Below, one piece after another: positions 43,070 through 51,220 of a stretch of 64,000 nt of DNA; positions within the stretch are counted from its first letter, which is position 1, and every line of letters begins with the position of its first letter. The stretch lies in NCBI RefSeq assembly GCF_900113735.1, contig NZ_FOQM01000034.1, positions 19,492 through 83,491 of the forward strand, in the 5' to 3' direction. The notes under the pieces were generated by a model. The model was not told the DNA's origin. It saw nothing but the letters and a program-made list of their open reading frames with translations, and did no database searches. This DNA is from Bradyrhizobium sp. Gha (GTDB taxonomy: Bacteria > Pseudomonadota > Alphaproteobacteria > Rhizobiales > Xanthobacteraceae). Made by a program: the position numbers and the translations under genes.

Positions 43070-44680
43070 CTAAGCCGGCTGATCTTCGGCCGCGTCAGCC
43101 TCTTCGGCCGGCTTGGCGAGGTCAGCCTCGGTGATCCAGCCGGCCTTGACGCGGGCCTGCATGATCATGGCTTCCGCGTCGTCGCGGGAGATGCCGAGGC
43201 CGTCGAGCGCGCCGGCAAACTTGGCCTGCTCGCCGCCTTCCTTGCGCTCGGTCCAGCCGACCAGATCGTCGGTGGCGCAGCCTGCGAGGTCTTCGACCGT
43301 CTTGATGTCGTTCTCACCGAACTTCACCAGCATCTTGGAGGTCACGCCGGGCACGTCCTTGACGGCGTCCTCGACGCCGAGTTCCTTGCGCTTGGCCTCG
43401 ATCTCGGCTTCCTGCTGATCGAGATATTCGCGGGCGCGGCTCTGCAGTTCCTGCGCGGTCTCCTCGTCAAAACCCTCGATGCCCGCGAGTTCCTTGAGGT
43501 CCACCATCGCGAGTTCCTCGACCGAGGTGAAGCCTTCGGAGGCGAGCAGCTGGCCGACCACCTCGTCGACATTGAGCGATTCCATGAAGACGCGGGTGGA
43601 GTTCTCGAAGTCGGCCTGGCGGCGCTCCGATTCCTCCTGCTCGGTCAGGATGTCGATATCCCAGCCGGTGAGTTGCGAGGCCAGACGCACGTTCTGGCCG
43701 CGGCGTCCGATCGCCAGCGAGAGCTGGTTGTTGGTGTCGGGCACCACGACCTCGATGCGCTCGCGGTCCTCGTCGATGACGACCTTGGAGACCTCGGCCG
43801 GCGCCAGCGCGTTGACTACGAAGGTCGCGATGTCCGGCGACCAGGGAATGATGTCGATCTTCTCGCCCTGCAATTCGTTCACCACGGCCTGCACGCGCGA
43901 GCCGCGCATACCGACGCAGGCGCCGACCGGATCGACGGAGGAATCGCGGGAAATCACGCCGATTTTCGCGCGCGAGCCCGGATCGCGGGCCACCGCCTTG
44001 ATCTCGACGATACCGTCGTAGATCTCGGGCACCTCCTGCGCGAACAGCTTGGCCATGAACTGCGGATGGGTTCGGGAGAGGAAGATCTGCGGGCCGCGGG
44101 TCTCGCGGCGGACATCGAAGATATAGGCGCGGACGCGGTCGCCATTGCGGAACACTTCGCGCGGTAGCATCTCGTCGCGGCGGATGATGGCCTCGCCGCG
44201 GCCGAGATCGACGATCACGCTGCCATATTCGACGCGCTTGACGACGCCATTGACGATGTCGCCGATGCGGTCCTTGAATTCCTGATATTGCCGGTCGCGC
44301 TCGGCCTCGCGCACCTTCTGCACGATCACCTGTTTGGCCGACTGCGCAGCGATGCGGCCGTATTCCAGCGGCGGCAGCGTGTCGGCGATGGTGTCGCCGA
44401 CCTGGGCGCCGGGGTTCGCACGCTGCGCATCGATCAGCGAAATCTGGTTGGAATGGTTTTCGACCTTGTCGACCACCAGCATGTGGCGCGACAGCCGCAG
44501 CTCGCCCTTCTTCGGATCGATCTCCGCGTGAACGTCAGTCTCGCTGCCGTAACGGGCTCGCGCTGCCTTGGCGATGGCATCTTCCATCGCCGCAATGACG
44601 ATGCCGCGATCGATCGATTTTTCGCGAGCGACGGCGTCGGCGATCTGGAGCAATTCAAGTCGATTGGCGCTGACTGCCAT
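43070..44680 (-). CDS. nusA: Transcription termination/antitermination factor NusA
   Basis: A 536-residue RNA polymerase-binding factor. In order: the N-terminal polymerase-binding domain, the S1 domain (VNGVVKRVEYGSVIVDLG), two KH domains (VGACVGMRGSRVQAVVNEL and LAIGRRGQNVRLASQLTG) and two C-terminal helix-hairpin-helix acidic repeats. It follows rimP with a 2-base gap, so the two are coupled. Confidence 0.96.
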   Translation of the reverse strand: MAVSANRLELLQIADAVAREKSIDRGIVIAAMEDAIAKAARARYGSETDVHAEIDPKKGELRLSRHMLVVDKVENHSNQISLIDAQRANPGAQVGDTIADTLPPLEYGRIAAQSAKQVIVQKVREAERDRQYQEFKDRIGDIVNGVVKRVEYGSVIVDLGRGEAIIRRDEMLPREVFRNGDRVRAYIFDVRRETRGPQIFLSRTHPQFMAKLFAQEVPEIYDGIVEIKAVARDPGSRAKIGVISRDSSVDPVGACVGMRGSRVQAVVNELQGEKIDIIPWSPDIATFVVNALAPAEVSKVVIDEDRERIEVVVPDTNNQLSLAIGRRGQNVRLASQLTGWDIDILTEQEESERRQADFENSTRVFMESLNVDEVVGQLLASEGFTSVEELAMVDLKELAGIEGFDEETAQELQSRAREYLDQQEAEIEAKRKELGVEDAVKDVPGVTSKMLVKFGENDIKTVEDLAGCATDDLVGWTERKEGGEQAKFAGALDGLGISRDDAEAMIMQARVKAGWITEADLAKPAEEADAAEDQPA

Positions 44681-44682
44681 GG

Positions 44683-45444
44683 CTAGTCTCCTTCGTCAGG
44701 CTCGATCTCGCCGCGCCGCGCGCGTTCGGCGGCAAGGCGATGTTTCTTTGTATTTGTCGGGGCCGGCTTCTTTTGCTTTTGCGGCCTGGTGTTCTTGGTG
44801 GTCTTCGCGCTGATCTCGGCGTGGGGCGCCGGCGGCGGCTCGATACCGAGATCCCGGCGCATCCGGCGCTCCTCGGCCTTGCCGCGGCGCATTGATTCCG
44901 CGATCAGCTCATCGGTCAGCACCAGCCGTGCCTCGCCGATATCTTCCATCGTCAGGAGCACATCGGCGTCGTCGGTCGCCTTGGCGTCGTCGCGATGCAG
45001 ATGCACGCGGTTGCCTTCGACGGCACCAAGCGTGCCACGGAACCGCTTGCGGCCTTCATGGGCGACGGCCATTTCGACCTTCACCAGATGGCCGGAATAG
45101 CGCTCGAAATCGGAGCGGCGCACCAGCGGACGGTCGATTCCGGGAGAGGAGATTTCCAGCCGGTAGGCGCGGTCGATGGGATCGGCGACGTCGAGCACGG
45201 GTGACAGTGCCCGCGAGATCGCCTCGCAATCCTCGAGCTGCATCGAGCCGTCCGGCCGCTCGGCCATGATCTGCACGGTGCAGCCAGCCTCGCCGGAGAT
45301 GCGGATCCGCACGAGGCGGTAGCCCATGCCCTCGAGCACCGGGCCTGCGACCGCCGACACCCGTGCCGCCACGCCCGGCTCGACCACGAGCCTCGGCTCG
45401 GCCAGCAACTCGGCATCGGTGGAACCTGCGGTCGGTTCGGTCAT
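44683..45444 (-). CDS. rimP: Ribosome maturation factor RimP
   Basis: A 253-residue 30S assembly factor. The conserved core VLEGMGYRLVRIRISG and DCEAISRALSPVLDVADPI, then YRLEISSPGIDRPL, is followed by the SH3-like C-terminal domain. It is about 80 residues longer than E. coli RimP because of a Lys/Arg/Pro-rich tail (TKNTRPQKQKKPAPTNTKKH). I chose the ATG at 45444; the TTG at 45456 is possible. It is the first gene of the operon. Confidence 0.93.
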   Translation of the reverse strand: MTEPTAGSTDAELLAEPRLVVEPGVAARVSAVAGPVLEGMGYRLVRIRISGEAGCTVQIMAERPDGSMQLEDCEAISRALSPVLDVADPIDRAYRLEISSPGIDRPLVRRSDFERYSGHLVKVEMAVAHEGRKRFRGTLGAVEGNRVHLHRDDAKATDDADVLLTMEDIGEARLVLTDELIAESMRRGKAEERRMRRDLGIEPPPAPHAEISAKTTKNTRPQKQKKPAPTNTKKHRLAAERARRGEIEPDEGD

Positions 45445-45468
45445 ATCAGGGGTCAAGGCGCGCGTTGG

Positions 45469-45495
45469 TTAAAGCTTGGGTTAAGGCTTGGTTAA
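45469..45495 (-). repeat. Three short TTAA-containing direct repeats in the rimP leader
   Basis: On the minus strand the sequence carries CTTAACCAAGCCTTAACC, then a third TTTAACC. TTAA occurs at 45469-45472, 45481-45484 and 45492-45495. TTAA-N7-TTAA matches the CtrA consensus by chance or design. The repeats end about 25 bases before the rimP ATG. Confidence 0.4.
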
Positions 45496-45567
45496 GACTG
45501 CATAGCCGCTTCGGAACTTTCCCGACTGCATCGGGCCGTCTCTTCCGCCACGCCGCGTTCAGGTAAC

Positions 45568-45597
45568 AAAAAAGAGCGGGTCCTTTCGGGCCCACTC
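45568..45597 (-). promoter_or_regulatory. Terminator-like hairpin in the rimP leader (candidate attenuator)
   Basis: On the minus strand GAGUGGGCCC-GAAA-GGACCCGCUC, with one mismatch and one G-U pair, is followed by UUUUUUG. It is an intrinsic terminator lying downstream of a plausible promoter and 123 bases before rimP. No gene is seen between that promoter and the hairpin, so an attenuator or a short stable RNA is likely. A rimP-leader attenuator family has been proposed in proteobacteria (recollection). Confidence 0.65.
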
Positions 45598-45634
45598 TCA
45601 CTACGCGGATCGTATGAGAAGATGAATTGGCGCT

Positions 45635-45663
45635 GATATAGCTCTTTCCGCTGGCCCGGACAA
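45635..45663 (-). promoter_or_regulatory. Promoter of the rimP-nusA-infB operon
   Basis: On the minus strand TTGTCC (45658-45663), 17 bases, TATATC (45635-45640). The transcript would begin near 45628 and meet the terminator-like hairpin about 30 bases later. The remaining sequence up to 45836 shows short inverted repeats (CCCAGGG and CCCTGGG) but no gene. Confidence 0.6.
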
Positions 45664-45836
45664 GGCCCCTCGCAGGCCGATGCGGGCTTTTTGCAGCTCA
45701 GGCGGCGCCCCCAGGGAGCGCCGACAGGTGCCCCTGGGAGCAACGCTTCCTTCACAAACCGGGCCTAAATTTCACGCTCGTGGGGCGGCTCGAGCCATGG
45801 CGCGCCCACGGCGTGCCAGATTCGAGTTTGCGTTTC

Positions 45837-46919
45837 ATGACCGTAGCCACGTCACTCATTCCCGGACTGGACGATATCGTCAGACGCGGCGATCCACGGC
45901 GTCGCGGCGAGATCGCGAGCGCCATCGCGGCGCTGTTCTTTCGGGACGCCTCGAGGCTCCGTCCCGAGCTGATCGATCTGTTCGACAATCTCCTGATCGA
46001 TCTCGTGCCGCATGCGGAGCTTGCCTCGCGCGTCGATCTCGCCGAGCGCTTCTCACTGCTGGACAATGCACCGCCTCATCTTGTCCGCCAGCTCGCCCGC
46101 GAAAACGAGATCATGGTGGCGGCGCCGGTGTTACGCCGCTCGCCCGTGCTCGATGACGCCGCACTCGTCGAGATTGCCCGGCTGAAGGGCCAGGGCCATT
46201 TGCTCGCGATGACCGAGCGGCCGACGCTGTCGGCCGACGTCACCGACGTGCTGGTCGAACGCGGCGATCGTGACGTCGTACGCCGGGCCGCCGGCAATGC
46301 CGGCGCGATGTTCTCAGCCGGCGGTTATTCGGAGTTGATCAAGCGCGCAAGCCAGGACGGCGTGCTGACGCTCAAGATCGGCCAGCGCAAGGATCTCTCC
46401 GGCGAGCATCTCAAGGAGCTTCTCGACGGCACGCTCGATGTCGTTCGCCGCCGGCTCTCCACCGTGGCCGATCCGGCGCGCCAGGCCGAGATCAAGCGCG
46501 CCATGATCGCGATCGAGGAAGCCGCACTGCCGCCCGGCCCGCGGCGCGATTTCTCAGCCGCACAACGCACCGTGCTTGGCCTGCATCGCGGCGGCCATCT
46601 CGGCGAGAGCGCGCTGCTCGGATTCGCCAAGGCGCACAAATACGAGGAATCGGTCGCAGCGCTCTCGGCGATGTCGGGCGTCAGGCTGCCGATCCTCGAC
46701 CGATTGATCTCGGGCGATCGCTACGACCCGATCCTGATCCTGGGACGGTTGCTGAACCTCGGCTGGCCCACGGTGCGCGCGCTCATCCTGATGTGGAATG
46801 GCCCGAATCGCACGCCGGCCGATGCCGATCTTGAGCAGGCGCGCGTGAACTTCACCCGCTTGATGCCGATCACGGCCGAGCGCGTCGTGAATTTCTGGCG
46901 CAACCGGCAGACGATCTAG
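45837..46919 (+). CDS. DUF2336 domain-containing protein
   Basis: A 360-residue, largely helical protein of the alphaproteobacterial DUF2336 family. HEAT-like helical repeats are suggested by RPELIDLFDNLLIDLVPHAE, ARENEIMVAAPVLRRSPVL and DVTDVLVERGDRDVVRRAAG. There is no signal peptide, membrane helix or enzyme motif. I chose the ATG at 45837; an earlier start at 45780 would add an implausible N-terminus. It is divergent from rimP. Function is unknown. Confidence 0.8.
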   Translation: MTVATSLIPGLDDIVRRGDPRRRGEIASAIAALFFRDASRLRPELIDLFDNLLIDLVPHAELASRVDLAERFSLLDNAPPHLVRQLARENEIMVAAPVLRRSPVLDDAALVEIARLKGQGHLLAMTERPTLSADVTDVLVERGDRDVVRRAAGNAGAMFSAGGYSELIKRASQDGVLTLKIGQRKDLSGEHLKELLDGTLDVVRRRLSTVADPARQAEIKRAMIAIEEAALPPGPRRDFSAAQRTVLGLHRGGHLGESALLGFAKAHKYEESVAALSAMSGVRLPILDRLISGDRYDPILILGRLLNLGWPTVRALILMWNGPNRTPADADLEQARVNFTRLMPITAERVVNFWRNRQTI

Positions 46920-46936
46920 CTTTCCTTTCCGTCGTC

Positions 46937-47032
46937 TCCGGGGCACGCGAAGCGTGAACCCGGAACCTCGACATTCTCAGGTTCGCAATTGCGCGGCCAT
47001 GGTTCGATGCTGCGCATCGCCCCGGAATGACA
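46937..47032. repeat. Palindromic intergenic repeat (GGGGCACGCGAAGCGTG family)
   Basis: TCCGGGGCACGCGAAGCGTGAACCCGG contains CACGC/GCGTG pairing, and the far end ATGCTGCGCATCGCCCCGGA pairs with its start (TCCGGGGC/GCCCCGGA). It fills the gap between the convergent DUF2336 gene and trmB. Confidence 0.6.
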
Positions 47033-47033
47033 A

Positions 47034-47744
47034 CTACGTCCGCTTGAACCGCAGATAAGCCGCCTTGCGACCCTCGCGCGCGGCTTTTTTCCCGTAGCGC
47101 GTCATGGTGTAACCGTCCCACGGCTGCCGGAAATCGTCGGCGCATTCGGCAAGCCACAGAAAATCCGGCGCGCGCGCGAGATGCGACAGCGTCCAGGCGC
47201 AGTATTCGTCGATATCGCAGACGAAGCGGAATTCACCGCCAGCCTTGAGCACGCGCGCCATGGCGGCGATCGTTCTGTCCTGAACGAAGCGCCGCTTCCA
47301 GTGCCGCCGCTTCGGCCAGGGATCGGGATGAATCAGGTCGATCCGCGACAGCGAGGCATCAGGCAGCCAGGCCAGCAGCTCGGCGGCGTCGCCCGCGAAC
47401 AGGCGGATGTTGGCGATGTTGGCCGCGTCGATCTGCGCGAGAATCTTGGCCATGCCGTTGACATAGGGCTCGCAGCCGATGAAGCCGGTCGTCGGAAAGT
47501 TCTGCGCTTCCGCGGCGAGATGCTCGCCGCCGCCGAATCCGATCTCGAGCCGCACATCTTGCGCTGCGGGGGCGAAGATATCGGCGGCGGTCGCCGGCTT
47601 CTCGCTCGTGATGTCGAGCGCGAGATGCGGCAGCAGATGATCGACCAGCTCGGCCTGGTGCTGCCTGAGCTTGTGGCCCTTGCGCCGTCCGAAGAAGGCG
47701 CGCTCGCCGTCCGCGCGATCGGGATCTGATTTGCCTTCGCTCAT
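47034..47744 (-). CDS. trmB: tRNA (guanine-N7-)-methyltransferase TrmB
   Basis: A 236-residue SAM-dependent methyltransferase that makes m7G46 in tRNAs. Motif I is LEIGFGGGEHL. The family signature DLIHPDPWPKRRHWKRRF and the C-terminal TRYGKKAAREGR are present. It overlaps the end of the M20 peptidase gene by 4 bases and is the last gene of the long minus-strand run that starts with murJ. Confidence 0.95.
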   Translation of the reverse strand: MSEGKSDPDRADGERAFFGRRKGHKLRQHQAELVDHLLPHLALDITSEKPATAADIFAPAAQDVRLEIGFGGGEHLAAEAQNFPTTGFIGCEPYVNGMAKILAQIDAANIANIRLFAGDAAELLAWLPDASLSRIDLIHPDPWPKRRHWKRRFVQDRTIAAMARVLKAGGEFRFVCDIDEYCAWTLSHLARAPDFLWLAECADDFRQPWDGYTMTRYGKKAAREGRKAAYLRFKRT

Positions 47745-48868
47745 CGCAGCGTCTGGTACAGGCGATTGAGCAGGCGTGCGCGCGGCTCGAGCGATGAGAC
47801 GTAGATCTGCTCATAATGGGTGTGTGCGCCCTTGCCGTCGACGCCGAGCCCGTCGAGCGTGGCGGTGTGCGGCGCCGTGAAATTGCCGTCGGAGCCGCCG
47901 CCGGTGTGGGTGTCGATCAGCTCGAAGCCGATCTCCGCGGCGAGCGTTTTCGCATGTTCAAACAGCGCGGCGCCCGCATTGCCCTTCTCGTAAGGCGGGC
48001 GATTGAGCTCGCCGGTGACGGTGACGCTGACGCCGTCGGTCTTCGACGTCAGCCCCAGAATCTTTCCGACGAATTCCTCCGCGTCGCTGAAGCCAGGCAC
48101 GCGCAGATCGACTTCGGCATAGGCCTCTTCCGGTGTCACGTTGGGCCGCGTGCCGCCGCGCACCACGCCGACATTGACGGTGACGCCGCGCTTCAGGTCG
48201 TTCATCCCTTCCAGCGTCTGGATGACATTGGCGAGCTCGCGGATGGCGCTGCGGCCGTCTTCCGGCCGGGAGCCGGCATGCGCCGGCACGCCTTTGATGA
48301 ACACCTCGAATCGTCCAACACCCTTGCGCCCGGTAACGATCTTGCCGCCGTCGCGCGCCGGCTCCGTCACCAGCACGTATTTGGCCTTGCGCCCCTCCTG
48401 CTCGATGATCGCGCGCGAGGTGGGGCTGCCGATCTCTTCGTCGGACGTGAACAAATGGGTGATGCCGAGCGGTGGCCGCTCGGGTGCAGCGCAAAGCTCG
48501 CGAAAGGCGTGATAGGCGATGTAGGCGCCGCCCTTCATGTCGTAGATGCCGGGACCGAACGCGCTGTCGCCTTCGACCTTGAAAGGCAGGCGCGCAATGA
48601 AGCCCATGGGATGCACGGTGTCGAGATGGCTGAGCACCAGGATACCAGGCCGGTCCTGACCCCAGGTCGACCGCACCAGGAGATGATCGCCGCAGCCATC
48701 GATGCCGGCGATGCGTTCGAGCGTCACGGGCAGATCGCGATAATGGTCGGCAACCACGGAGGTCAGCTTGTCGACCTGCTCCGGCACTTCGGTCGGCGTC
48801 TCGATCTCCACCCAGCGGCGGATGCCAGCGAGGATCGTTTGGGAATCGAACGGATTGGAGTTCGCCAT
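47741..48868 (-). CDS. M20 family metallopeptidase (carboxypeptidase G2-like)
   Basis: A 375-residue zinc peptidase. The metal ligands appear in order: SHLDTVHP (His, Asp), GIYDMKGG (Asp), TSDEEIGS (catalytic Glu pair), and a C-terminal HTHYEQI His. The dimerisation insert contains GVPAHAGSRPEDG. It resembles glutamate carboxypeptidases that split C-terminal Glu from folates or peptides. I chose the ATG at 48868 because the segment upstream is not conserved-looking. No strong ribosome-binding site is visible for either start. It sits where metK is found in many relatives. Confidence 0.86.
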   Translation of the reverse strand: MANSNPFDSQTILAGIRRWVEIETPTEVPEQVDKLTSVVADHYRDLPVTLERIAGIDGCGDHLLVRSTWGQDRPGILVLSHLDTVHPMGFIARLPFKVEGDSAFGPGIYDMKGGAYIAYHAFRELCAAPERPPLGITHLFTSDEEIGSPTSRAIIEQEGRKAKYVLVTEPARDGGKIVTGRKGVGRFEVFIKGVPAHAGSRPEDGRSAIRELANVIQTLEGMNDLKRGVTVNVGVVRGGTRPNVTPEEAYAEVDLRVPGFSDAEEFVGKILGLTSKTDGVSVTVTGELNRPPYEKGNAGAALFEHAKTLAAEIGFELIDTHTGGGSDGNFTAPHTATLDGLGVDGKGAHTHYEQIYVSSLEPRARLLNRLYQTLR

Positions 48869-48981
48869 GGAGCTATCTGTGCCTTCGAATCGCATCACTT
48901 GAGCGGAGGCGGCGCAAGGCGCATCCGCAAATGACGACATAGGCCAGATTTGGCGCAGCCTCAAATCGGAACGAAACAGGG

Positions 48982-49395
48982 TCAGCGCTTGTCCGGGCCT
49001 TCGCGGGCGGCAATCTGCTCGACGAGCTCGACAATCGAACGGCGCAGCTTCGAATCGGTGATTCGGGTGAACGCCTTGGTCAGTGCGAGCCCTTCCGAGG
49101 TCGCGAGGAAGTCCGAGACATAGGAGGGCGAAGCACCTTCGGCGAAGCCGTCCGGTCCGGCGACGCCGCTCGGTCCGCCCTCGAACAGGAACGACACCGG
49201 CACCTGCAGGATCTCCGCAATCTGCTGGATGCGGCTCGCGCCGACGCGGTTGGTGCCTTTCTCGTACTTCTGAATCTGCTGGAAGGTCAGGCCCAAAGCT
49301 TCACCGAGCTTTTCCTGACTCATGCCCAACATGATGCGGCGCATGCGCACGCGACTGCCGACATATTTGTCAACAGGGTTGGGCGCTTTCGACAT
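48982..49395 (-). CDS. XRE-family helix-turn-helix regulator, PraR-like
   Basis: A 137-residue repressor. The HTH reads SRVRMRRIMLGMSQEKLGEA and continues LGLTFQQIQKYEKGTNRVGA. The position after lnt and the sequence match rhizobial PraR, a regulator linked to biofilm and symbiosis genes. The C-terminal helix AFTRITDSKLRRSIVELVEQI is typical. I chose the ATG at 49395 because GAGGAC precedes it; an upstream ATG at 49452 would add 19 residues. Confidence 0.87.
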   Translation of the reverse strand: MSKAPNPVDKYVGSRVRMRRIMLGMSQEKLGEALGLTFQQIQKYEKGTNRVGASRIQQIAEILQVPVSFLFEGGPSGVAGPDGFAEGASPSYVSDFLATSEGLALTKAFTRITDSKLRRSIVELVEQIAAREGPDKR

Positions 49396-49522
49396 GTCCT
49401 CAGCCCTCCAAGCACCACCCTCGGCTTCTGCCTCAGGTGACAGCGACGTCAAAGCTTCACCCTGATTGGGGAAACATTGCGGAGAAATTTAGCAATGCAC
49501 CGCTGTCTTGTGCAGCCGGCGC

Positions 49523-49552
49523 AGAATGGGGAGCCCCCGCGCAGTCTGTCAA
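49523..49552 (-). promoter_or_regulatory. Candidate promoter of the praR-like gene
   Basis: On the minus strand TTGACA (49547-49552), 18 bases, CATTCT (49523-49528). It lies in the 211-base gap between lnt and the regulator, about 130 bases upstream of its start. A second TTGACA-like stretch overlaps 49570 or so. No other structure was recognised here. Confidence 0.45.
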
Positions 49553-49606
49553 CCGTGGGACTACCGTTGTCAAAGGATTCCGGCCGCTGCGCCGATCTCG
49601 GTGTGA

Positions 49607-51220
49607 TCAGGGGGACCGTTTGGCCACGCGTCGTCGCACCGCCAAAATGACAGCCAGGGCGACCAGCATGGCTGCGGGGATGTCACCGACTCTCGCATAG
49701 ATCGTGGGCGGGATTGCGGTGGGCAGATTTGCATCCAAAATGCCCTCGACCCCGAGGCCAAGGCTGGCCACCGTGCGTCCCACCGGATCGATCACCGCCG
49801 AGATGCCGGTGTTGGCCGAGCGGACTAGCGGCAGTCCAAGCTCGACGGCGCGCATCCGCGCCTGCTCCAGGTGCTGGTACGGACCGGTCGAGATGCCGAA
49901 CCAGCCGTCATTGGTGAGGTTCACCATCCAGCCCGGGCGCTCGTCACGCGTGCCGACCTCATCGGGAAAGATCGCCTCGTAGCAAATCAGCGGCAGCGCG
50001 GGCGGTGCGCCCGGCACCGGCAGCACGTGCCGCACCGTACCGGGAATGAAGCCGCCACGGACCCGCGTCAATTGCTCGAAGCCAAGCTTCTCCATCGTGT
50101 CCTGGAACGGCAGATATTCGCCGAACGGAACCAGATGCAGCTTGTCGTAGACGGCGAGCACGCTGCCGTCATGGTCGATCAGATAGATCGAATTGTAGGC
50201 GCGCGTGATCGGCCTGCCCGGCGGCAGATCGGGCGCACGCACCGATCCGGTGATCAGCACCGTGCCCTTGGGCAGCAGCTCGGCGATCTCGGCCATCGCA
50301 TCGGCTTCGCGGGTCAGGAAGAACGGAAAGGCGGATTCCGGCCAGATCAACATGGTGGCATCGCGCACACCGGTCGATTGCGGGCCAGATGCGCGGTCCG
50401 ACAGCGCGAGGTATCTCCTCATCACCTCCGCCTTGGCGGAGTAGTTGAACTTGGCATCCTGCTGCAGGTCCGGCTGCATCAGGCGCAGCCTGGTGCCGGC
50501 GACCATCGTGGTCGGATGCAGCGACAGGCGGATCGCGCCGAAGATACCCATGACGACCAGCAGCGCGAGCGCGGCCGCCGGCACGCGCCAGGCCAGGCTC
50601 CGATTGCCCGTGCGGTCGATCAGCACCGCAGGCGCCGAGAAGATCGCAATCGTGAGGAACGTCATGCCCCATTGGCCGATCAGGGACGCCGTCTGCGCCA
50701 GCGGCAGCGGCTCCGACAGCGCATAGCCGAAGGCGTTCCAGGGAAAGCCCGTGAGCACGTGCCCGCGCAACCATTCGCCGATGGTGAGGCTCGCGGCGAG
50801 CGCGAGAATGCGGGTGGCATCCTTGGTCCAGAGCAGGCGGGCCAGCCCGAAGCCGATCGCAGTGAAAATCGAGAGATAGGCGGGCAGGCCCAGCACGGCG
50901 AACGGCGTCAGCCAGGCGAACACGTCGGCCTCGACGAAGAAAGCCTTGCCGATCCAGTACAGGCCAGGGACGAAATAACCGAGCCCGAACCAGTAGCCGG
51001 TCAGCGCCGCAGCGGGGACACCGCCATAGCGCCCCGCGCCGGCGCCGTCGATCAGCCAGACCATCGCGGGGAAGGTGATGAACAGCACGGGCCAGGCATT
51101 GAACGGTGCAAGCGCGAGAACGGATAACGCGCCGCACGCCATCGCGAGGAGCGCGCGCTTCCATCCCCAGGTCAGGATGATGGCTAGCGCGATCTGCCGA
51201 AATCGCTGGAACGCACTCAC
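49607..51220 (-). CDS. lnt: Apolipoprotein N-acyltransferase Lnt
   Basis: A 537-residue inner-membrane enzyme that adds the third acyl chain to lipoproteins. Several N-terminal transmembrane helices are followed by a periplasmic nitrilase-like domain. The catalytic triad is visible: Glu in WPESAFPF, Lys in YDKLHLVPFGEY and Cys in LICYEAIFPDE. A final transmembrane helix (AAMLVALAVILAV) ends the protein. The start overlaps the end of the upstream gene (ATGA). Confidence 0.95.
   Translation of the reverse strand: MSAFQRFRQIALAIILTWGWKRALLAMACGALSVLALAPFNAWPVLFITFPAMVWLIDGAGAGRYGGVPAAALTGYWFGLGYFVPGLYWIGKAFFVEADVFAWLTPFAVLGLPAYLSIFTAIGFGLARLLWTKDATRILALAASLTIGEWLRGHVLTGFPWNAFGYALSEPLPLAQTASLIGQWGMTFLTIAIFSAPAVLIDRTGNRSLAWRVPAAALALLVVMGIFGAIRLSLHPTTMVAGTRLRLMQPDLQQDAKFNYSAKAEVMRRYLALSDRASGPQSTGVRDATMLIWPESAFPFFLTREADAMAEIAELLPKGTVLITGSVRAPDLPPGRPITRAYNSIYLIDHDGSVLAVYDKLHLVPFGEYLPFQDTMEKLGFEQLTRVRGGFIPGTVRHVLPVPGAPPALPLICYEAIFPDEVGTRDERPGWMVNLTNDGWFGISTGPYQHLEQARMRAVELGLPLVRSANTGISAVIDPVGRTVASLGLGVEGILDANLPTAIPPTIYARVGDIPAAMLVALAVILAVRRRVAKRSP

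Noticed and set aside
45460..45500. A definite CtrA binding site upstream of rimP
   Set aside because: TTAA-N7-TTAA occurs, but it lies within the transcribed leader and next to a third repeat. It is reported only as a repeat.
45460..45836. tRNA gene upstream of rimP, as with metY in enterobacteria
   Set aside because: No cloverleaf or TTCRA-type T-loop was found; only the terminator hairpin and short inverted repeats are present.
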